From Raphanus sativus (lineage: Eukaryota; Streptophyta; Magnoliopsida; Brassicales; Brassicaceae), in the NCBI RefSeq assembly GCF_000801105.2, contig NC_079514.1, forward strand, positions 8,866,001 to 8,930,000: a stretch of 64,000 nucleotides of DNA. Direction: 5' to 3'. Numbering within the stretch: the stretch's first letter is position 1; each line of letters begins with the position of its first letter. This document shows, piece by piece, positions 60,901-64,000 of the stretch. The notes beneath the pieces were generated by a model that was not told the origin of the DNA, ran no database searches, and saw nothing but the letters and a program-made list of their open reading frames with translations. A program made the position numbers and the translations under genes.

Positions 60901-61099
60901 TAAAAAATCAGATCGAAGTTTGAAGTGAAATTTTGCAAAGGTTGTAACGTTTGTAACTCTTACTTGGCTGGACATGTAAGAGCTTGAAGACAACATGTTC
61001 TTGAGAAGCGAATTGTTGAAGTGCCCATCGGATAACGCCTTTGGTTTTGCTATTATTTCCTTTGATCGCTACTGCTACGATCAAAGCTCCTTCTCTCAT
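57901..61099 (-). CDS. U-box kinase with USP domain (PUB51-like)
   Basis: Nine exons on the minus strand: 61099-60964, 60883-60762, 60651-60527, 60438-60263, 60080-59776, 59689-59588, 59495-59058, 58942-58166 and 58089-57901. They close in frame to 789 residues. Domains in order: an N-terminal universal-stress-protein fold (about 1-150), a Ser-rich linker, a long Glu/Arg coiled coil (about 289-405), a protein kinase (about 430-700) and a C-terminal U-box (about 718-789). The kinase has the Gly loop GSGGYGSVYR, VAVKVL with its Lys, and HRDLKPANILL; DVG replaces DFG, as is normal in this RLCK-IX group. The U-box (FYCPITKDVMENPFVASDGYTYEK) recruits E2 enzymes, so this is a ubiquitin ligase joined to a kinase. 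Position fits Arabidopsis At5g61560 (PUB51). Confidence 0.94.
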
Positions 61100-63607
61100 A
61101 CTCAAAATTTCAACCGCTAAGATTAAAAAAAACGGCTAAGATCTGATTAAAAAGAACTAAAGAAACCAAGAAAGGGTAAAAGCGATGGTTTTTGAAGAAA
61201 GCTGAAGAATATGACTTCAAATCTTCAAGTTTTTGTTTGCTTAATCTTGTTGTACACAAATGATTAAACAGCTTAGGTATCGAGACAAAGGAGAGAAGAG
61301 AGAGTCATGAACTGGTATGTTCTTATTTGATTAATTAATGTAGTTACAGTGACATTTTCTCTGGACAATCCAAACAAGTTGGATTCTTATTGAATATAAT
61401 AATTTTAAAGTAAGGTTTTATTACAGAACCAAAAATATAATAGAAAGATGGAAAATCTTGTTAATCAACTCAACGGCTGAGATCATCAGGGTTTAAGGTT
61501 TTGGTTTTGTAAAAGACTTTAAGAAACTGCCAGAAAGGCCAAACAGTGGTATCAGATAAGATTTGAAAATACCTTAATGATGTTTTGACTTTGAAAAGCT
61601 CCAAAGATTTTCCCAGAAACTCGACAAATGGATGGACAGAGGGAGGTCGAAGAGAGGAGTAAAGAAGATGACGAATCAAATTTGCGTCAGTGTACGAATC
61701 TCCTAATTAAAAATATTTTAGTTACACGGAAATTTATGAGCAACCGAGTTGAATTCTTGATGAAAATATATAAAAACAAGGTTCAAGGAAAGTAATGATG
61801 AAAACGATGAGAACAAGATAATGAAAATGTCAAAAAAGTCTAGAAGAGTTTATTTTGTGCGTGTGAATATGAGATGTCTTTTCCGGTAAGCCTTCAAATG
61901 TTTGAGAAACGAGACGTCGTTGAAAGTCAGACACAACTTGGGCTCTTGTCGGACTACCAAGTTGTTTATTCAATATTATTGACTTTTCAATCTGTGGTGT
62001 GTTGGACTGTTGTCCCTTATGAATATGGTAGGCTAATTTCTGCATTAAAACAATTTTGTTTTCGTTTTTGGGTTTCTTGTTCAACTATAATATGTTTTTT
62101 ATTTTACGAATCTTCCTTTTATAGTGATATGAAACAGACTTTTTCGTCTAAATATTTAACTAATAAATTTTAAGTTATGTAGTGATAAATTAAAAAAACG
62201 TTTTCCAACTTTACTAGTAACTCTTTTTCGATAATTATTTGGGATGATTTACTTTCTTTCATACCAAACAAATAAGAAATTTACTCTCTCTCTTTCTTTT
62301 AAAAAGTAACCGAATCAAGACAGTACGCGGGAGAACTATATACGTAGCAGCTCCTTTCTTAGAGTCTTTGCGTCGACACCTCCATAAAACTTACCAGTGG
62401 ATCTTAATTCCCGTGACTATATAATTTGAAGCTTCGTAGACAAACATGAAACACCCCCCTGCGGTCTAAACTCTTACAGTCCTAGTGATCAACTTCTCCA
62501 CATGAAATTTAAATAAAAACTTTACAAAATTATAATTAGGTTTGAAACATTATACTAATATTTAGGAGAGAGACGAAGAAATTTAAATCTCTAATGTTGC
62601 TTTGAATTATTTAATCACAGGGGTGCAGCTGCCAACCCAATCTTTGTTCAACCTTGTTTTTTTTTAATTTAGATTAAACTTTTGTACAATCTACTTTTCA
62701 TCAATATGAAATTTACGGTTTGACAGAAATAAAACTTCTCCACATGAACCTTTTAGTATTTAGGTATTCCAAAACTTTCACACTTAAGCAGATCACATGT
62801 CCTATAAGGCTATAAAGCTTTCAGAACTCAAGTACGGATGCTCAGTTCAAAAGTTTGACAAGATAAGCCATACGACTAGTTTGACCTACTTATTCATGCA
62901 ACTTTACTCTTATTTTGTCATCTATTTTTGACCGACTGTATTTTCTAATACACTTTACGTAAATTTCTTTGAAGTTATGCTAAGTCCCAAAAACATTATA
63001 TATTATATGATACAGAGATATATCAAATGGAATTATTTCATTGGATTGTATGATAATCAAGTCCAATATGATACGTACAGATGTAGGTTCAACATTTATT
63101 ATCTGTAATAAATGGGAGTAATGGACATTCAATGTTGGACAAAATAACAGGTGCTTGGTAGTCTGAGATAAGAATGTTATGGAGAGCACAGCTTCAAAAA
63201 AATATTTTTTTTGGAAAAACTTCAAATTATGCGTTTGATAAATACAGTTTTAACTTTTATCAATAGTCATGTGCATTTGTTGGCCTTACCTAATGGACAT
63301 CTCGTGTTTGACATTGATGTAGGTGCGGGTTATTTCCTGGGGTGGTCCACTATCCACATAGCCAGTCTATTTGGACTGAAACGAGAGTAGAAAATTGAAA
63401 CAGGAGAAATTTAAAACAAAAGACATTTATCTCTCCATCTCTAGTGTTGTAGTCTTTGCATCTCATCACACAAAAGATAGATCGTTGGAACGTAGACAAA
63501 GGAAGAAGAAGAACAAAGAGAGAACCACACGAAAGAGATATTTAATAGTAAACACATAGATAAGAATCCATCGTACTTATTGTCGAATCTTTCTCCCTCT
63601 CTCAGTA
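61100..63607. other. Intergenic region between tandem U-box kinase genes
   Basis: AT-rich, no gene recognised. The right 130 bp (63480-63607) should be the 3' untranslated region of the next gene. Confidence 0.5.
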
Positions 63608-64000
63608 TTATTTATTGGCTTTCCACTCCATGATGGCTGAGTAAAGAGTGTAATTAGCAAGAAGGTTCTTGTTAGGAAGTGGAAGGTTGGTCACTGGCGA
63701 CGTATCATTCTCTCTCAGCCAGTCCTCTATGGCTTCACGATCGTAAGTGTACCCATCCGCCGCCACGCAGGGCTGGTTCATCACTCCCTGTGATCAAACA
63801 CCGAAAAAAAAAACAATTAGGTCAAAAATCGAGAAAGAAGACAAGGTTACTTGTTGCTCAAGTAACCAGTTACATTCCTAGGGTTTATACGAACCTTGAG
63901 AAGTGGGCAAATGAAATGAGATGGAGGATCCAACGAAGTTCTCGAGAGTGAGTTTTGAGCTTTTTCGACAACTTTCCAAAGCCTTTCTAAAGTCGGTATG
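63608..64000 (-). CDS. U-box kinase, C-terminal end only (cut by window edge)
   Basis: The last exon is 63787-63608, and part of the previous exon is 64000-63895 with its donor after CCACTTCTCAAG. The visible protein is the linker after a kinase domain (PTLERLWKVVEKAQ) and a complete U-box (FICPLLK|GVMNQPCVAADGYTYDREAIEDWL, ending EWKANK). It is the tandem neighbour of the U-box kinase at 57901 and of the same strand and type, matching Arabidopsis At5g61550 next to At5g61560. The start and kinase domain lie beyond the right edge. Confidence 0.88.

Overview
Plant nuclear DNA from the mustard family (Brassicaceae), most likely Brassica, Raphanus or a close relative. Genes are intron-rich with GT-AG splicing, intergenic DNA is AT-rich, and the gene order follows Arabidopsis thaliana chromosome 5 from about At5g61740 down to At5g61550. 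Identities come from remembered Arabidopsis relatives and motifs, not from a search. Exon junctions were traced by hand and the multi-exon models below close in frame.

Layout. 0.4-1.4 kb: a broken ABCA-transporter fragment. 2.0-3.6 kb: a DUF1216 gene with two fused domain copies. 3.9-9.5 kb: a hAT-type MITE and a 4.4 kb LINE. 10.0-19.0 kb: two intact ABCA half-transporters, head to head across about 300 bp. 19.7-21.3 kb: a secreted pectin methylesterase. 21.3-26.8 kb: no gene, but one well-bounded Helitron; the ORANGE gene (At5g61670) expected here is absent. 26.9-28.6 kb: a glycine-rich protein gene with one frameshift and a cyclin P4 gene with several lesions. 30.4-32.4 kb: a small membrane protein and a MYB-related repressor-type factor. 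33.5-39.4 kb: Helitrons and other repeats, no gene. 39.4-40.5 kb: an oleosin. 41.2-43.8 kb: a truncated LINE and two SINE-like elements. 44.3-46.6 kb: tandem ERF factors (ERF104, ERF107/DEWAX). 47.2-49.9 kb: chloroplast phosphofructokinase PFK4. 50.4-52.6 kb: a PPR protein. 53.1-55.0 kb: a membrane-anchored pseudokinase. 57.9-61.1 kb: a U-box kinase. 63.6 kb to the edge: the 3' end of a second U-box kinase.

The genes are not one pathway; this is a conserved chromosome block. Several fit pollen or anther function by family (DUF1216, pectin methylesterase, oleosin), and others fit stress or defence signalling (ERF104, ERF107, U-box kinases). Losses against Arabidopsis (ORANGE, PMSR1), decayed genes and transposon-filled gaps are what one expects in a fractionating, duplicated Brassicaceae subgenome. 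I found no clearly new molecular system. The most unusual items are the fused DUF1216 gene, the decaying cyclin, a MITE carrying Pol III promoter-like boxes, an oleosin whose last codons appear to come from a repeat, and three apparent GC splice donors.
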